From Lachnospiraceae bacterium YSD2013 (GTDB lineage Bacteria; Bacillota; Clostridia; Lachnospirales; Lachnospiraceae): a DNA stretch of 64,000 nt. This document shows, one piece after another, positions 38,562 through 48,198 of this stretch. The position numbers were made by a program, and so were the translations under genes. The notes beneath the pieces were generated by a model. The model worked only from the letters and a program-made list of their open reading frames with translations, was not told the DNA's origin and did no database searches. Within the stretch, counting starts at the first letter, position 1, and each line of letters opens with the position of its first letter. The DNA is taken from the NCBI GenBank assembly GCA_900100895.1, contig FMTX01000013.1, positions 108,105 to 172,104 on the forward strand, written 5' to 3'.

Positions 38562-39075
38562 CGGTAACAAAAAAACTCCCGCGATATTGGTGGCTCAATC
38601 GGGAGTTCTGATAGCACTTGCTCTTGTATTCAGTTATGTGGAGCATATTATACCTATTCCGATACCTGTTCCCGGCGTGAAACTTGGCCTTGCCAATCTG
38701 GTGACGCTGACAGGTCTGTTCTTTTTAAATCCTCTTCAGGTATTTATTATCTTAGTATCCAGAATCCTGCTGGCGGGATTTATGTTTGGTAATCTGTCCA
38801 CCATTATATACAGCCTTGCAGGCGGTATAATCAGCTTTTTGTTAATGTACGGGGCAACTAAGCTCAAAGCTTTCTCACCCCTTGGTATAAGCCTCTTAGG
38901 CGGTGTATTTCATAACCTTGCACAGCTCGCGGTGGCTAGCCTTATTCTTAAGAGCACTACGCTTCTTGCATATCTGCCTGTGCTTATGCTCTCCGGAATC
39001 ACAGCAGGCGCCCTTATCGGTATTGTCTCCAAAACCGTGAGCGCCTACGTTAATCGTCGTATTATTCCTGATTAA
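38545..39075 (+). CDS. Gx transporter / heptaprenyl diphosphate synthase component I-like membrane protein
   Basis: 176 aa from the ATG at 38545, which overlaps the NusG_II gene by 17 bases. Five to six membrane helices with the family segment PGVKLGLANLVTLTGLFFL. Family members sit in ApbE/NusG_II clusters and are proposed transporters (ECF-S like) or quinone-precursor helper proteins. Its last 14 bases overlap the converging dnaB gene, and no terminator is visible between the two. Confidence 0.85.
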   Translation: MLLQNNGNKKTPAILVAQSGVLIALALVFSYVEHIIPIPIPVPGVKLGLANLVTLTGLFFLNPLQVFIILVSRILLAGFMFGNLSTIIYSLAGGIISFLLMYGATKLKAFSPLGISLLGGVFHNLAQLAVASLILKSTTLLAYLPVLMLSGITAGALIGIVSKTVSAYVNRRIIPD

Positions 39076-40417
39076 ATCTGTCGTTGTCCCTGGCGAGATT
39101 GGCGAACTTGGTAAGTTCGGGTAACCATGCAAGCTTGACAGTTCCGATAGGGCCGTTACGTTGCTTGGCTATTATAATCTCGGAAATACCCTTGTCAGGG
39201 CTTTCGTGATTGTAGTAATCATCTCTGTATATGAACATTACTACGTCGGCATCCTGCTCGATTGCTCCCGATTCACGAAGGTCGGACAGCATAGGGCGTT
39301 TGTCGGGACGAGACTCAACCGCACGGCTGAGCTGCGACAAGGCTATAACAGGAACCTGTAATTCTCTTGCGAGTCCCTTAAGGGAACGTGAAATCTCTGA
39401 AATCTCCTGCTGACGTGATTCCGCATTCTTACCGGAACCGGTCATCAACTGCAAATAGTCGATCATGATTATGGACAATCCATGCTCAAGCTTATATCTG
39501 CGGCACTTGGAACGAAGCTCACCGATGCTGATACCGGGAGTATCGTCAATAATGAGCTTGGACTGACCGATGTCTGTAGCGCCTTCAATAAGCATCTCCC
39601 AGTCGGATTCATCAAGGTTACCTGTACGAAGCTTCTGAGCATCTACGCCCGACTGAAGTGAGAACAGACGGTTAACGAGCTGTTCTTTGGACATTTCGAG
39701 GGAGAAAATAGCGGTAGGAAGCCCCTGCTTAAATGCTACATGTTGTGCGATATTAAGTACGAATGCAGTCTTACCCATGGAAGGACGGGCTGCAATAAGC
39801 ACAAGGTCGGAGGGCTGCAATCCGGCAGTCTTGAAATCAAGGTCGATAAAGCCTGTGGGTATACCGGTTACAGCACCCTTATTACGGGCAGCGAGTGATA
39901 TCTTATCAAGGGCATTGTTGACAACGGTGCTGATGGGCACGTAATCGCCCGCATTGCGCCTCTGAAGAACCTTGAAGATGTTCTTCTCGGCCTCATCCAT
40001 GATAGTATCTACAGAGTCCTTCTGGTTGTAGCAATCGTTCTCTACGCCTTCGGTTGCTTTGATAAGCTTCCTCAGGGTTGCTTTCTCGGCCACGATATTG
40101 GCATAGTATTTAACATTGGCAGATGTGGGAGTCGCCTCCAAAAGTTCGCGCACGAACTCCATGGCAGTAATCTCCGGAGGAATATCTTTCTCCTTGAGTC
40201 TGTTCTGGAGCGTGACAAGATCCACGGGCTTGCCTTCGTTGTGAAGCTCGACCATGGTCTCGAACAATATTTGATTCTGCTTAACGTAGAAATCATCCCC
40301 GGTCAAAATTTCGGACGCTGTGGTAATGGCGTCGCGGTCCATGAGCATGGAACCGATAACGGATTTCTCAGCGTCTGTACTGTTAGGGAGTATTCGTTTT
40401 TGCCATTCCTCAGCCAT
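39062..40417 (-). CDS. dnaB: Replicative DNA helicase DnaB
   Basis: 451 aa, full length, no intein. N-terminal domain (about 10-110, [15 protein letters not shown]...) and RecA-like C-terminal domain: Walker [15 protein letters not shown] (about 210), Walker [11 protein letters not shown] (about 315), and FIYRDDYYN near the end with the arginine-finger region. Hexameric 5'-3' helicase, loaded by the DnaC-like protein of this window. It overlaps rplI by 8 bases, giving the common gdpP-rplI-dnaB order of Firmicutes. Confidence 0.97.
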   Translation of the reverse strand: MAEEWQKRILPNSTDAEKSVIGSMLMDRDAITTASEILTGDDFYVKQNQILFETMVELHNEGKPVDLVTLQNRLKEKDIPPEITAMEFVRELLEATPTSANVKYYANIVAEKATLRKLIKATEGVENDCYNQKDSVDTIMDEAEKNIFKVLQRRNAGDYVPISTVVNNALDKISLAARNKGAVTGIPTGFIDLDFKTAGLQPSDLVLIAARPSMGKTAFVLNIAQHVAFKQGLPTAIFSLEMSKEQLVNRLFSLQSGVDAQKLRTGNLDESDWEMLIEGATDIGQSKLIIDDTPGISIGELRSKCRRYKLEHGLSIIMIDYLQLMTGSGKNAESRQQEISEISRSLKGLARELQVPVIALSQLSRAVESRPDKRPMLSDLRESGAIEQDADVVMFIYRDDYYNHESPDKGISEIIIAKQRNGPIGTVKLAWLPELTKFANLARDNDRFNQE

Positions 40418-40859
40418 TCTCTTCTACCTTAACTCTAAGTTTCGCAGTAACTTCGGGGTGAAGCTTAACATTAAGCTCGTATGCTCCGAAGGATTTGATG
40501 GGTTCTTCCATCACAATTTTCTTTTTGTCGATTTCAACGCCGAACTGTTTCTTGGCTTCTTCGGCAATTTCTTTGCTCGATACGGAACCGAATACTCTTC
40601 CGCCTTCGCCGCCTTTCATCTTAACAACTACAGTAAGCTTAGCAAGCTCTTCGCCAAAAGCCTTGGCTTTCTCAAGGATTTCTTTGGCAATTTTTTCGTC
40701 ATTGGCTTTCTGAAGCTTTAAGTTGTTCAAATTGGTCGGAGTAGCCTCAAGACCAAGCTTTTTCTTAAAAATAAAGTTTCTTGCGTAGCCGTCGTTAACG
40801 TCTACAATCTGACCCTTCTTGCCAAGGGCCTTAACATCTTCCAAAAGTATTACTTTCAT
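40410..40859 (-). CDS. rplI: 50S ribosomal protein L9
   Basis: 149 aa, full length. N-terminal RNA-binding domain [20 protein letters not shown] with the signature [13 protein letters not shown], a long connecting helix (about 40-75), and the C-terminal domain. Starts immediately after the gdpP stop and overlaps dnaB by 8 bases, so the three are translated from one mRNA. Confidence 0.98.
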   Translation of the reverse strand: MKVILLEDVKALGKKGQIVDVNDGYARNFIFKKKLGLEATPTNLNNLKLQKANDEKIAKEILEKAKAFGEELAKLTVVVKMKGGEGGRVFGSVSSKEIAEEAKKQFGVEIDKKKIVMEEPIKSFGAYELNVKLHPEVTAKLRVKVEENG

Positions 40860-42917
40860 TTATAACTCTCCTCCGGTAATCATTGTATCTAAGGTTTCTT
40901 TCAATCGTAAAATAGCGTCCTCAACCGTAGTGTCATTGAGCTGTGCACCCGCAACGCTCATGTGACCGCCACCGCCGAGTTTCTCCATGATGATCTGAAC
41001 GTTGACTTCATCGATGGAACGTGCGCTGATAAATACTAAATTGTTATAATATGTGAGCACGAAGCTTGCCTTAACACCCTTAATGTTAAGGAGTTCATTG
41101 GCTGCCTGAGCACCTACTACGGTAGGACTTGCACAGTTCTCAGCCTCGCACACTGAAATAGCGTAATTGGTCTTGTAAATCTCTGCCTGGCTGACAGCGT
41201 CGGCTCTGGCCTTGTACTCGTTAACGTCTTCTCTGAAGAGCTTACGTACACGCGTAACATCCGCACCGTTACGGCGCAAGAAAGCGGCCGCTTCAAAGGT
41301 TCTGACGCCGGTCTTCTGGGTAAAGTTATTGGTATCGATAATGATACCCGAATACATGCTGTCTGCTTCTTCGGGACGAATCTTAATGTTGTCGGTGGTA
41401 TACTGCAGGATTTCAGATACCATTTCGCAAGTTGACGATGCGTAAGGCTCTACATAAGAAAGGGTAGCGTTCTCAATAGGCTCGGCGCTCTGTCTGTGGT
41501 GATCGAGTACCACTACAGACTTACACTTACCAAAGAGCTCGGGACACTCGGTTATGCTGGGCTTATTAACGTCCACAACAATCAAAACCGCATTATTACC
41601 GATTTCATCAATCGCCTTCTGACAACCGATTATCATATCCTGAGGGAACTCGGGATTATTGATAAACATATCAACAAGCGGCTTCATAGACGCTGTAATT
41701 TCATCAAGAACGATATGAGCCTTTCTCTCAAGGGCGGAAGCTATACGATAAACACCGACTGCGGCGCCGAAGCTGTCTACATCACCGAGTCTGTGACCCA
41801 TGATAAATACCTGGTCCTTACTCGAGATAATTTCCATAAGGGCGTGAGCCTTAACACGAGCCTTAACTCTTGTATTCTTCTCAACCTGCTGGCTCTTGCC
41901 TCCGAAGTATAAAAGCTGATCGGGAGTCTTAACAACTGCCTGGTCACCGCCACGGCCAAGCGCCATATCGATAGCGGCCCTGGCAAACTCGTAATTCTGT
42001 CCGTATGACAAACCGTCAAGACCTACACCGATACTAAGCGTAACGGCCATTTCGTTACCGATATTTACAGTCTTAACATCTTCAAGAATATCAAACTTAT
42101 TCTCCTTAAGCTTGGCAATACAGCTCTTACGAAGGATAACCATGTACTTATCCTTCTCGATTTTCTTGGTAATACCGTCGAGAGCAGACATGTACTTATT
42201 AATCTTTCTCTCAATAAGCGCGGTAAGGAGCGAACGACGAACTTCCTCGACGCTCTCCAAAGCCTCTTCGTAGTTGTCTATGTACACAAGCGCAACCGAC
42301 AAGCTCTGGTCGTCAACCTCACGTAAAGCCAGCTTTAAAGCCGTATTATCAAACATATACATAGCAACAAGGAATCCCTCGTAATCCTCGTCCACTTCCA
42401 AAGTGTTACTGGACTCAAGCATTTCTTTAAGCGGAATCTTACGAAGCTTAACTACAAACTCGCTGCTGTTATATTTAATCTCAAACTCATTCTCGCTGAA
42501 ATCAACTTCCGAACCCGGAAGCTTGTCCTTGGTAATAGTGGGGAAATAATGACTTACAGACTTATTAAGCTCCTTCTCATCACCGAGAAGGCGCTCAAAA
42601 GCATTATTCGTCCAGATAATCTTACCCGACTCATCGAGAAGTGCATGGGGAATATCGAGATTTTTAAGAAGCGAACTCTGAACCTGGCCATACTGAGTGG
42701 CAAAATTCACCATATCGCGGAAAACCGTCCTTGAACCTCGTAAAAAGAAAACGAGCTGAACAGCCAGATAAAGAAGAACAAAGCCTGTGAAAATGAGCCC
42801 TGCCCTGACATCAACAGTATAGATGTATATGTTAACTACCACTGCAAGGATTCCGAGAAGCAATCCCGACATAAGATAATTTTTCAGTCTACCTTCGATT
42901 TTAATCTTATTATTCAT
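40860..42917 (-). CDS. gdpP: Cyclic di-AMP phosphodiesterase GdpP
   Basis: 685 aa from the ATG at 42917 (AAGGA in front; a longer frame has no ribosome site). Two N-terminal membrane helices (about 12-55); PAS-like region; a degenerate GGDEF domain (about 175-310, VALVYIDNYEEALES); then the DHH/DHHA1 phosphodiesterase with metal-binding GHRLGDVDSFGA, VVLDHHRQS and GGGGHMSVAGAQL. It hydrolyses c-di-AMP to pApA and so affects potassium and wall balance. Followed directly by rplI. Confidence 0.95.
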   Translation of the reverse strand: MNNKIKIEGRLKNYLMSGLLLGILAVVVNIYIYTVDVRAGLIFTGFVLLYLAVQLVFFLRGSRTVFRDMVNFATQYGQVQSSLLKNLDIPHALLDESGKIIWTNNAFERLLGDEKELNKSVSHYFPTITKDKLPGSEVDFSENEFEIKYNSSEFVVKLRKIPLKEMLESSNTLEVDEDYEGFLVAMYMFDNTALKLALREVDDQSLSVALVYIDNYEEALESVEEVRRSLLTALIERKINKYMSALDGITKKIEKDKYMVILRKSCIAKLKENKFDILEDVKTVNIGNEMAVTLSIGVGLDGLSYGQNYEFARAAIDMALGRGGDQAVVKTPDQLLYFGGKSQQVEKNTRVKARVKAHALMEIISSKDQVFIMGHRLGDVDSFGAAVGVYRIASALERKAHIVLDEITASMKPLVDMFINNPEFPQDMIIGCQKAIDEIGNNAVLIVVDVNKPSITECPELFGKCKSVVVLDHHRQSAEPIENATLSYVEPYASSTCEMVSEILQYTTDNIKIRPEEADSMYSGIIIDTNNFTQKTGVRTFEAAAFLRRNGADVTRVRKLFREDVNEYKARADAVSQAEIYKTNYAISVCEAENCASPTVVGAQAANELLNIKGVKASFVLTYYNNLVFISARSIDEVNVQIIMEKLGGGGHMSVAGAQLNDTTVEDAILRLKETLDTMITGGEL

Positions 42918-43028
42918 AAGTTCCTTCCGGGCGTAACCGCCGACCCCATTATCAAAGATAACAACAGTATACCACAATCGCGCCGTAAAACAAAATTAAA
43001 GTAGCCTAAAAAAAGACAAAAATAAAAA

Positions 43029-43050
43029 CACCCCTGCAAAAGCAGAGGTG
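43029..43050 (-). terminator. Terminator after rpsR
   Basis: CACCCCTGC (43029-43037) pairs with GCAGAGGTG (43042-43050, one mismatch); on the minus strand followed by TTTTTATT. Confidence 0.85.
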
Positions 43051-43063
43051 CTTAAATCTTAAA

Positions 43064-43336
43064 TTAATCCTGAGAATAAGGCATAAGAGCGATGTGTCTA
43101 GCGCGCTTGATAGCTACGGTTAAAGCTCTCTGATGCTTAGCACAGTTGCCGGTGATTCTTCTGGGAAGAATCTTACCACGCTCGGAGATGTATCTCTTAA
43201 GCTTAGCTACATCCTTATAATCAATTGTATTGTCCTTGCCGCAGAATACGCAAACTTTCTTTCTTCTGCGAATGGCACCCTTTCTTCTCATAGGTGCATC
43301 GGACTTATCGCCTTTATCAGCTTTATTAAATGCCAT
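43064..43336 (-). CDS. rpsR: 30S ribosomal protein S18
   Basis: 90 aa. Conserved core: [20 protein letters not shown] and [19 protein letters not shown] region ([20 protein letters not shown]), then [16 protein letters not shown]. The two N-terminal Cys (CVFC) mark the zinc-ribbon (C+) form. Last of the rpsF-ssb-rpsR operon. Confidence 0.98.
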   Translation of the reverse strand: MAFNKADKGDKSDAPMRRKGAIRRRKKVCVFCGKDNTIDYKDVAKLKRYISERGKILPRRITGNCAKHQRALTVAIKRARHIALMPYSQD

Positions 43337-43351
43337 GACTTTGCCTCCTAT

Positions 43352-43816
43352 TTATCTGGTTACAGGGCCAAACGGAAGGTCATCTTCAATGCCGTCCCCA
43401 TCAGGGAAATTCATGAAGCCTTCTGCCGGCATCTGCTGAGGACGCTCGGAATTGTTGTTAAATCCCCCGCCGTTTGAAGAACTTGCATTCTTGCTCTCGG
43501 CAAACTCCTGATCCTCTGCAACAATGTCTGTGGTGTAAACCTTCACACCATCCTTATTGGTATAGGAACCTGTCTGAATACGACCTGTTACCAATACCTT
43601 GGTTCCCTTGTGTAAGTACTTCTCGGCAAACTCACCGGCCTTACCGAATGCAACGATATTGATGAAATCAGCTGTCTGATCTCCGTCCTGATTGCTTCCG
43701 CGGCCTCTTCTGTCAACTGCAAGAGAGTATCTTGCGATTGCCATTGAGCTGTCTCCTTGTGAGTATCTTACTTCGGGATCTCTTGTTAATCTTCCCATAA
43801 GAATAACTTTATTCAT
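43352..43816 (-). CDS. ssb: Single-stranded DNA-binding protein
   Basis: 154 aa. OB-fold at about 1-110 (MNKVILMGRLTRDPEVRYS, then FINIVAFGKAGEFAEKYLHK), a Gly/Asn-rich flexible tail, and an acidic tip. The tip reads DLPFGPVTR rather than ending exactly in DDLPF, so the partner-binding motif is followed by four extra residues (GPVTR adds past Phe). Placed between rpsF and rpsR as usual. Confidence 0.96.
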   Translation of the reverse strand: MNKVILMGRLTRDPEVRYSQGDSSMAIARYSLAVDRRGRGSNQDGDQTADFINIVAFGKAGEFAEKYLHKGTKVLVTGRIQTGSYTNKDGVKVYTTDIVAEDQEFAESKNASSSNGGGFNNNSERPQQMPAEGFMNFPDGDGIEDDLPFGPVTR

Positions 43817-43834
43817 ATTTGATTCTCCTATCGA

Positions 43835-44125
43835 TTAGTCTTCGTCAGGGCGAACGATTAAGAATCTGAGAACGTTGTCCATAATGCGAACACGATTTTC
43901 GATTTCAGCGGGAGCGGTTGCCTCAGCGTCGAACTGGATGAAATAGTAGAAAGCTTCTTTCTGCTTCTGAATTTCATAGGCAAGTCTCTTCTTGCCGGCT
44001 TCCTCGACGTTTGTAACTTTACCACCGAATCTTTCAACGTAAGCCTTTAACTTATCAACAACAGCGGCTCTCTCGTCATCTTCGATTTTCGCACTAACAA
44101 CAGCAGTTAATTCATACTTGTTCAT
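43835..44125 (-). CDS. rpsF: 30S ribosomal protein S6
   Basis: 96 aa from the ATG at 44125, which has AAGGAGG upstream; the longer frame is spurious. Conserved MNKYELTAVVSAKIEDDER, KRLAYEIQKQKEAFYYFIQF, and VLRFLIVR. First gene of rpsF-ssb-rpsR; S6 pairs with S18 on the ribosome. Confidence 0.97.
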   Translation of the reverse strand: MNKYELTAVVSAKIEDDERAAVVDKLKAYVERFGGKVTNVEEAGKKRLAYEIQKQKEAFYYFIQFDAEATAPAEIENRVRIMDNVLRFLIVRPDED

Positions 44126-44221
44126 GCTTGTTACCTCCTTTTGGTCTCTGGCCCACACGCATAGTATGAGCAAGGAATTGTTTATCACGAGTCACTATAA
44201 TAACATACGTTTTTCGTTAAA

Positions 44222-44401
44222 TCAAGGTTTTTTTATACTCTTTACGCTTTTTTCCAAATTTTTGCGTGAAAGCATAATCTGGTGGCCGCAACCCGTGCAC
44301 TTTATTCTGAAGTCTGCGCCTTCCCTGAGCACTTCCCACTCGAAGTTTCCGCAGGGATGACCCTTTTTAAGCCTAACAATATCACCTACGTGAATTTCCA
44401 T
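44222..44401 (-). CDS. DUF951 family protein
   Basis: 59 aa, a small gene easily missed. Starts MEIHVGDIVRLKKGHPCGNF, then WEVLREGADFRIKCTGCGHQ and MLSRKNLEK. HPCG...CTGCGH is the conserved Cys/His-containing core of DUF951 proteins, which are widespread in Firmicutes near ribosomal-protein genes and may bind zinc or nucleic acid. The sirtuin gene lies 15 bases upstream and rpsF about 100 bases downstream. Confidence 0.9.
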   Translation of the reverse strand: MEIHVGDIVRLKKGHPCGNFEWEVLREGADFRIKCTGCGHQIMLSRKNLEKSVKSIKKP

Positions 44402-44416
44402 ACCGTCATTCCATTA

Positions 44417-45139
44417 TCATAACTGTGATAAAACCTCACCGAGCTTGGCATGAATCACGAGATCCGCGTTGGAATCCTGACTCGTCTCGGACAGATTCAA
44501 AAGAACGAGCTTATTGCCCCTGTAATATCTGATCAGTCCTGCCGCCGGATATACCACAAGCGACGTTCCGCCGATAATAAGCACATCTGCATTACTGATA
44601 TAATTGATGGCTCTCTCCATGACATCCATGTCGAGGCCTTCTTCGTAGAGTACCACATCCGGCCGAACCGTTCCGCCGCACTTACACTTGGGAACGCCTG
44701 CCGACTCGGTTACATATTCAACAGGAAACTTCTTGCCGCATCTGTCGCAGTAGTTCTTCATGATGGTTCCGTGAAGTTCCAGCACTTCCTTGCTGCCTGC
44801 AGCCTGGTGAAGTCCGTCGATGTTCTGGGTTATAACTGCCTTGAGCTTGCCTGCTTTTTCCCATTCGGCGAGTTTAAGGTGTGCCGCGTTGGGACGTGCC
44901 GCTAACGCAGGTGCCACCATTTTTTCTTTGTAAAATTCAAAAAACTCCTCCGTGCGCCTTGTAAGAAATGTGTGACTTACAATTGTCTCCGGAGGATATT
45001 TGTATTTTTGACTGTAGAGTCCGTCTGTGGAACGAAAGTCAGGAATACCGCTCTCCGTCGACACGCCCGCGCCGCCAAAGAAAACGATGTTGTCAGACTC
45101 GTCAATCCATTTCTTAAGAGTTAAAAGTTTCTCATCCAT
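44417..45139 (-). CDS. NAD-dependent protein deacylase (sirtuin)
   Basis: 240 aa from the ATG at 45139 with GGAGG six bases upstream. Sir2 family: NAD-binding FFGGAGVSTESGIPDFRS, ITQNIDGLHQAAGS with catalytic region and LHGTI, and four zinc Cys (CDRCGKKF ... CKCGG). Removes acetyl groups from lysine, using NAD. Class U/III-like bacterial length. Probably in one transcript with the DUF951 gene, which follows 15 bases later. Confidence 0.95.
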   Translation of the reverse strand: MDEKLLTLKKWIDESDNIVFFGGAGVSTESGIPDFRSTDGLYSQKYKYPPETIVSHTFLTRRTEEFFEFYKEKMVAPALAARPNAAHLKLAEWEKAGKLKAVITQNIDGLHQAAGSKEVLELHGTIMKNYCDRCGKKFPVEYVTESAGVPKCKCGGTVRPDVVLYEEGLDMDVMERAINYISNADVLIIGGTSLVVYPAAGLIRYYRGNKLVLLNLSETSQDSNADLVIHAKLGEVLSQL

Positions 45140-45182
45140 AGTAAGCCTCCTTACGCCGAGCCCCTCGCCCGTGCACCCGTGA

Positions 45183-47234
45183 CTACCACCATTTATCAAA
45201 CAAAACGTTCAAATCAACGTTTCCGTCAATTCCGTTAACTCTTCCTGTATTGGAATACTGCCACATACGATACTTGTAAGGGAACAGCAAAGGGCTGTTG
45301 TATGACCAAATCGAAGCCGAAGGGTCTCTTCCCAGGTTATTGTAATTGGCATACCATTTGTCGTATTCTTCGAGTCTTTCGAGTTCCATTCTCAGGGTGT
45401 AGAATCTTGAATCAGCATAAATCATGGGGGTATAGCCCGCCTGCTTTATCGCATCACAAAAAGCCAGAATAATGTCTGTTCTCTGACCGGCTGTTAAGTC
45501 CTTGATACGTTCATCCGATGAAGCGGATTCAACATCCAACACCACGGGACCCTTAACCGTGAAGGGCTTAAGAAGATCGATTACAAACTGCGCTTCTTCA
45601 ACCGCTTCCTCAGTAGTAATGGCCTGAGTGTAGAAATAAACTGCCAAAGGAAGGTCCGCGTTGGACGCTCCGAGCATATTGTTCTTAAACTGAGTATCCT
45701 CGACAATCTTACCTGTGCCGTAACCTCTGATACCGCATCTTAAAACCGCAAAGTCAACGCCTGCTGCTTTAACGCTGTTCCAGTCTATGTTACCCTGATG
45801 TGACGACACATCAATACCTAAGTAAGAAGTCTTATTGCCGGAGGCATCCGTATAATAGAGGTAACCTGTAGTCTCATCTCTTACGAAAAGCTCCTCCAGC
45901 ACATCGCTCTGCTTAAGGTCTTTATTGATGGCAACAAAATTATATCTGCTGCCATCAGTAAATACCAGATTATCGGGGTAGAGAGAGCGAAGGTAATTGG
46001 TCATACCGCTGTATTCGCCTGCTACTTCACGAATCTGTGAAAGGTACTCTCTCTCCACAAGTGTTCTTGTTTCTTCTTCGGCAAGTGCTACTCTGCCGGA
46101 TACGAGCTCATCAACTTCAGCCTGAGTGTATGTCTTCTCAACTACGGAAGATACATTCGCCTCTTTCTTGCCGAACTTGCCGCTCTTAATTACAAAGAAA
46201 GTGATAAGAAGGACGGTAATTGCCACAAGCAGCATAACAAGACCCGCAATAAACATACCGTTATTGCGCTTTCTGTCATAAAGCTCTTCGTAGTTTAAAT
46301 ATCTGTTCAAACTACTGTTGGCTTCATTCTTGCTGCTGTTTCCGATTTCTTCAACGTCCTTTAATTCCATCTTTATCCTTTCGGGTTCTTTGACCGAACC
46401 GTCTTCTTTGTATCCGCCGGCGCGAAGCCGTTTCTCGAATTCCGCAACCGGCAACGGTTTGTCAAAGAAAAAGCCTTGTACGATATCGCACTTTAACCCC
46501 CTTAGGAGTTTAAGCTCTTCCGCCGTCTCCACACCTTCCGCCAGGACTTCCATATCGAGTTCCTTGGCCATGTGGATGATGCTTGATATTACTTTCTTGG
46601 CTTTGTCGTTCTCAACGCCTTTGCCAAGTAATGATTTGTCTAACTTAACCACTTCAAAGTCCATGTTCTGAAGCAGGTTCAGCGAGGAATATCCGGAGCC
46701 GAAATCGTCTATCGATGACTTGATACCGTAACTTCGCAGCTTATCGACCGTGGATTCCAGCAATTCTTCCTTATCAAGATAAGCCGTCTCGGTGAACTCA
46801 ACCTCTATGTACTCCGGCGGTATCCCGTAATGTTGTATTACGTTGTAGATGCGTTCCGCGACTCCCTCTTCATTGAAGTGGTACTTGGAGAAGTTCACGG
46901 AGATGCGGACCAGTTGCATTCCTGCGTCCATCCACTCCCGCATCTTCTTGCAGGTCTCTTCCAGTACATAAAAATCTATGTCTATGACAAGGCCCGTTCT
47001 TTCGCAAAAAGGTATAAACTTAACCGGCGGGAGTACCTGACCGTCATAATTCCAACGGACCAAGGCCTCGGCCCCGGCTATCTTCATGTCCTGTATCGAT
47101 ACTTTCGGCTGAAAGTATACTACAAATTCCTTGTTCTGCAGCGCCAAAAGAAGACGTCTGAAAAAGTTTAACCCCTTGACGTCGAATTGCTCTCCATAGG
47201 CCTGTTTCGCGGAAAGAACCGGTTGTTGTAACAT
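45183..47234 (-). CDS. EAL phosphodiesterase - membrane helix - GH25 muramidase fusion
   Basis: 683 aa. Residues about 25-275 form an EAL domain, which hydrolyses c-di-GMP, with the expected residues: EAL at 56-58 (GAEALVRW), Asn114, Glu146, IDDFGSGYSS with Asp176-Asp177, Lys197, AEGVET with Glu233, and QGFFFDKPLP with Gln253. A charged linker leads to one membrane helix (about 327-349, LVMLLVAITVLLITFFVI). After a coiled stalk (about 370-420) the outer part (about 472-683) is a GH25 lysozyme: GIDVSSHQGNIDW (Asp475), VVLDVES (Asp567, Glu569), MWQYSNTGRVNGIDGNVDLN. Both domains look active. The topology predicts a cytoplasmic signal domain joined to an external wall hydrolase. It follows a GDPD gene after 15 bases. 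Confidence 0.92.
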   Translation of the reverse strand: MLQQPVLSAKQAYGEQFDVKGLNFFRRLLLALQNKEFVVYFQPKVSIQDMKIAGAEALVRWNYDGQVLPPVKFIPFCERTGLVIDIDFYVLEETCKKMREWMDAGMQLVRISVNFSKYHFNEEGVAERIYNVIQHYGIPPEYIEVEFTETAYLDKEELLESTVDKLRSYGIKSSIDDFGSGYSSLNLLQNMDFEVVKLDKSLLGKGVENDKAKKVISSIIHMAKELDMEVLAEGVETAEELKLLRGLKCDIVQGFFFDKPLPVAEFEKRLRAGGYKEDGSVKEPERIKMELKDVEEIGNSSKNEANSSLNRYLNYEELYDRKRNNGMFIAGLVMLLVAITVLLITFFVIKSGKFGKKEANVSSVVEKTYTQAEVDELVSGRVALAEEETRTLVEREYLSQIREVAGEYSGMTNYLRSLYPDNLVFTDGSRYNFVAINKDLKQSDVLEELFVRDETTGYLYYTDASGNKTSYLGIDVSSHQGNIDWNSVKAAGVDFAVLRCGIRGYGTGKIVEDTQFKNNMLGASNADLPLAVYFYTQAITTEEAVEEAQFVIDLLKPFTVKGPVVLDVESASSDERIKDLTAGQRTDIILAFCDAIKQAGYTPMIYADSRFYTLRMELERLEEYDKWYANYNNLGRDPSASIWSYNSPLLFPYKYRMWQYSNTGRVNGIDGNVDLNVLFDKWW

Positions 47235-47249
47235 TAACCCAGCGTACCT

Positions 47250-48059
47250 CTATCTTTCCCCGAGAAACTGTTCAAATATCACAGAATCGAAACTCCCCCA
47301 AGCTCGCTTCTGCTCTTCTTCCCCCTTAGCGGTCCATGCCACCAGAAAGGGACGAAATACCCTTCTACACAATCTATAACCGAATCGTCCAATGTCTTCA
47401 TGCTTGTATGCTATGAAGTCGGGCCTGGACAAAACGTTAACCATTAAATGCGTCATGGTGACGCGCTCAAAAAAGTTCATGCCGGTATCGTGCATGAAGT
47501 CGCATGACAACTGTCCTCTTATAATCTCGGGGTGGTTCTTCTTAAACCACTGCACAAGAAACGGGCTGAAGGACTCGATACAGTAGCGGCCTTCGTAATT
47601 GCGAAGCGCATCGTACGTATATCTGCACAAATCGTAGCATTTGTTGCCGTTGTCGCCTTTGATTTCACATATAAGGTCAGTCTTCTTAAGGACTTTAAGC
47701 ACGTCCTCAAAAAGGGGGATTTTCTCATCAGTTCCTGCAAGTCTGAACTCGCACAATTCATCGTACGTATAATCCCGTAAATAGCCGTCCACTCCGCACA
47801 TTCTCATAAGATTGCCGTCATGGAACACCACAAGCTTTCTGTCCTTGGTCATCTGAACGTCAAGCTCAACACCGTATCCCTGCTCTCTCGCAAGCCTGAA
47901 TGCGGTAAGGGAATTCTCCGGCACACCTGCGCCGTGAAGTCCACGGTGGGCGTACATCTTGGTCTTAAAATAAGATGTGTCGCGCTTTTTACCGGGCTTA
48001 ATAAGAAACAACATTATCAATAAAAGCACAATGGCTATATTAATCAGTGTCCAAATCAT
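47250..48059 (-). CDS. Membrane-anchored glycerophosphodiester phosphodiesterase
   Basis: 269 aa. One N-terminal helix (about 3-20), then a GDPD barrel: AHRGLHGAGVPENSLTAF, GVELDVQMTKDRKLVVFHD with the metal-binding Glu/Asp and second His, IPLFEDVLKVL and LICEIKG. It cleaves glycerophosphodiesters from phospholipid or teichoic-acid-type polymers. Located directly ahead of the EAL-GH25 fusion, so the two may serve envelope turnover together (inference). Predicted cleavage side is likely outside or at the membrane surface, but topology is not certain. Confidence 0.88.
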   Translation of the reverse strand: MIWTLINIAIVLLLIMLFLIKPGKKRDTSYFKTKMYAHRGLHGAGVPENSLTAFRLAREQGYGVELDVQMTKDRKLVVFHDGNLMRMCGVDGYLRDYTYDELCEFRLAGTDEKIPLFEDVLKVLKKTDLICEIKGDNGNKCYDLCRYTYDALRNYEGRYCIESFSPFLVQWFKKNHPEIIRGQLSCDFMHDTGMNFFERVTMTHLMVNVLSRPDFIAYKHEDIGRFGYRLCRRVFRPFLVAWTAKGEEEQKRAWGSFDSVIFEQFLGER

Positions 48060-48198
48060 ATCTATCCTGAATTCCGTAATTCCGACAAAAATGGAACATT
48101 TTGGGCATATATTGACTCACCCACTCAAGATATAGATTAACATAAAACCGAAAAAAAGAAAATAGTACTCATAAAAATAGTTCTATGATTTTTTTGTC

